A stretch of DNA of 25,143 nucleotides from Thermogutta sp. (GTDB taxonomy: Bacteria > Planctomycetota > Planctomycetia > Pirellulales > Thermoguttaceae). The notes below the pieces were generated by a model. That model searched no databases and was not told where the DNA came from. It saw only the letters and a list, made by a program, of their open reading frames with translations. Positions within the stretch are counted from its first letter, which is position 1; each line of letters opens with the position of its first letter. The position numbers and the translations under genes were made by a program. The stretch spans positions 1-25,143 of the forward strand of contig NZ_JACIYL010000003.1 in the NCBI RefSeq assembly GCF_014359955.1. Reading direction: 5' to 3'. Of the stretch, positions 23,802 through 25,143 are shown piece after piece.

Positions 23802-25143
23802 CTACTGCAAGCGTCCCAGTTGCACCGGGCCGAAAAGCCCCGAAGGCATCAACTTGGTGTCCGCCGTCAATTTGCGGATATTCGTGCGAGTTAGGCGTTT
23901 TTCCGCGGGCAGGGAAGCATCTCCGATAATCCGGTTCGGCCAGAAGTTCACAACCTCGATGCGCAAGCGATTCTTTCCCGCCCGGATCGCCCCGCTAATA
24001 TCCACACGGAAAGGCGGCGCCCACACGATCCCACAGGAGCGACCATTGACGAAAACTTCCGCAAGCTCGCGGACCGATCCCAGATCAAGCCAAAGTTGGC
24101 ATGTCCCCGTCGTCATCCAGGACTCCGGGACCTCGAACTCGTTCTCATATATGGCCGTGCCCGAATAATAACGGATGCCCGGTTCCGAGTGCTCCGTCCA
24201 ACTGTCGAGCTTTTCAAAAATCACCGTGCCGGGACCGCCCCATTTGGGATCGAAGCTCACCCGCCAGGGCCCGGCGATCTTGGCGAGTGCGTTCCACTGC
24301 GGAAAGGCCGGACCTCTCTCCGCCGGATGGCGGGAAGTCGGCTCGCGAAAGATAACAAACCAGGAGCCGCAGGCTGCAAAATTGAGCGGAACGGATGTGC
24401 GGCCTTCATGCTCCGTGTACACTCGCGCGAATTGCCGTTCCCCGGTGACCGCGTTCCACAATTCGGGGGCTTTTCCGCTCACCCGGAATATGGCGGTAAC
24501 CTGCTCCGGACGCGGATTGCGGTTCGCCACGAAATAGATATCCACTTCCCCGGCCCGGCGATGGATGTAGTCCAAATCCGACTCCGCATCTCCCCCCACA
24601 AACTCACAGTCTGGGGGAAGGCCGAGGGACTGGAGAACCTCACGTGCCGGTCGATCAGAAATGACTTTATCTTTATCCCAGAGTTCGGCCACCAGCCGTT
24701 GGTGCTCCGCCTCATCGTCGCTGAGACTGGGACATTCTTTCGGCCTGGGTCCCACGATCACAGCACCGGCCTGCGCCAATTCTGCCACTTTGCGAAGTAC
24801 AGGGAGAGAGATCACGCCGTGCGAGGGTAAAACCAGCAGCCGATAGCTCATCCCGTCAGGAAGGACGATGCGACCTGCCTCCACTCTCGCCCGTGTCAGC
24901 AGCGCTTCTGCCGTGATGACATCGTAATCATACCCGGGCAAGATTCCGGCCGGATCCGATCGCTTGTGCTGGGCAAAGTTGGGCACGTGATCGCCGTAAT
25001 AGTAACAAACGTCTGCCACAAACAGCCCCTGCTGGAGCATGAACTGGCAGCGATTGATATAGTCGAAGAAGGGTTTGGACTTTGCCCACCAGGTGACGTT
25101 GGGGTTAAGGTGCGTCCCGGCAAAATACTGAAGTCCCGGCACG
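23802..25143 (-). CDS. GH106-type alpha-L-rhamnosidase, C-terminal part
   Basis: 447 codons are visible; the 5' end lies beyond the window. The first visible part has THLNPNVTWWAKSKPFFDYINR, then a stretch with MLQQGLFVADVCYYYGDHVPNFA, which I associate with the catalytic barrel of GH106-like alpha-L-rhamnosidases. A beta-galactosidase-trimerisation-like segment follows (DYDVITAEALL, LVLPSHGVISLPVLRKV). The C-terminal ~130 residues form a galactose-binding-like beta-sandwich (LDLGSVRELAEVFVNG, GKNRLRIEVVNFWPNRIIGD). Such enzymes remove rhamnose from plant or algal polysaccharides and are usually exported. A GTG at 25142 is in frame but is probably internal. Confidence 0.78.
   Translation of the reverse strand, partial: VPGLQYFAGTHLNPNVTWWAKSKPFFDYINRCQFMLQQGLFVADVCYYYGDHVPNFAQHKRSDPAGILPGYDYDVITAEALLTRARVEAGRIVLPDGMSYRLLVLPSHGVISLPVLRKVAELAQAGAVIVGPRPKECPSLSDDEAEHQRLVAELWDKDKVISDRPAREVLQSLGLPPDCEFVGGDAESDLDYIHRRAGEVDIYFVANRNPRPEQVTAIFRVSGKAPELWNAVTGERQFARVYTEHEGRTSVPLNFAACGSWFVIFREPTSRHPAERGPAFPQWNALAKIAGPWRVSFDPKWGGPGTVIFEKLDSWTEHSEPGIRYYSGTAIYENEFEVPESWMTTGTCQLWLDLGSVRELAEVFVNGRSCGIVWAPPFRVDISGAIRAGKNRLRIEVVNFWPNRIIGDASLPAEKRLTRTNIRKLTADTKLMPSGLFGPVQLGRLQ

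Noticed and set aside
1..25143. tRNA genes, CRISPR arrays or complete insertion sequences
   Set aside because: Scanning both strands by eye found no tRNA T-loop pattern in context, no spaced direct repeats of CRISPR size, and only transposase fragments. A tRNAscan-SE and ISfinder run would be decisive.

Overview
The window is GC-rich, gene-dense bacterial chromosome. It carries an exported DUF3179 protein, an ECF sigma/anti-sigma pair, a SpoIIE-type phosphatase, a GH106-like hydrolase, an LRR protein, RHS-type toxins and a GH63-like glucosidase. This mix would fit a planctomycete (Pirellulales-like) or a similar large-genome environmental bacterium. That assignment is inference from gene content only; there is no rRNA or marker gene. 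No tRNA, rRNA, CRISPR array or complete insertion sequence was found.

Layout. (1) 1-1163, minus strand: wreckage of a polymorphic-toxin locus. In transcription order it holds an IS630-type transposase fragment, the last ~26 residues of a toxin, a 98-aa helical candidate immunity protein, and a startless pre-toxin + DUF2380-like nuclease tail. (2) 1240-3010: an accessory patch with a visibly AT-richer gene for a probable PD-(D/E)XK + EVE-like protein (1910-2686), a candidate modification-dependent nuclease, followed by an IS5-type transposase fragment. (3) 3213-13806, minus strand: a long colinear run that I read as an arsenosugar-biosynthesis island. In transcription order: triple-YHS exported protein, DUF547 lipoprotein, TVP38/TMEM64 membrane protein, mercuric-reductase-like flavoprotein, GH63-like glucosidase, ArsM-like methyltransferase, radical SAM protein, and a fused TIGR04282-TIGR04283 transferase. 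A tiny Cys-rich ORF may follow. (4) 14169-15031: ECF sigma factor and zinc-finger anti-sigma factor, same strand and upstream of the island. (5) 15539-16600, plus strand: DUF3179 protein. (6) 16615-19923, minus strand: a tightly overlapping operon of GT2 glycosyltransferase, polytopic GT-C-like mannosyltransferase and SpoIIE/RsbU-type phosphatase. (7) 20521-23782, plus strand: a 5'-truncated RHS protein with an unrecognised Cys-rich C-terminal domain, a membrane-anchored LRR protein as candidate partner, and a 72-bp near-copy of the RHS core-end sequence. (8) 23802-25143, minus strand: the 3' part of a GH106-type alpha-L-rhamnosidase.

How the genes fit together. ArsM methylates arsenic. The radical SAM enzyme would attach the 5'-deoxyadenosyl/ribosyl moiety or do related chemistry, and the fused transferase would process the sugar product. 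TVP38, DUF547, the flavoprotein and YHS proteins are frequent companions of such clusters. The GH63-like enzyme placed 35 bp upstream of arsM is an unexpected member. The two toxin loci flanking the island, each with orphan tails and recombination scars, mark the edges as accessory DNA. The candidates most likely to be undescribed are the PD-(D/E)XK-EVE protein, the Cys-rich RHS tip with its LRR neighbour, and the non-canonical radical SAM/glucosidase version of the arsenosugar cluster.
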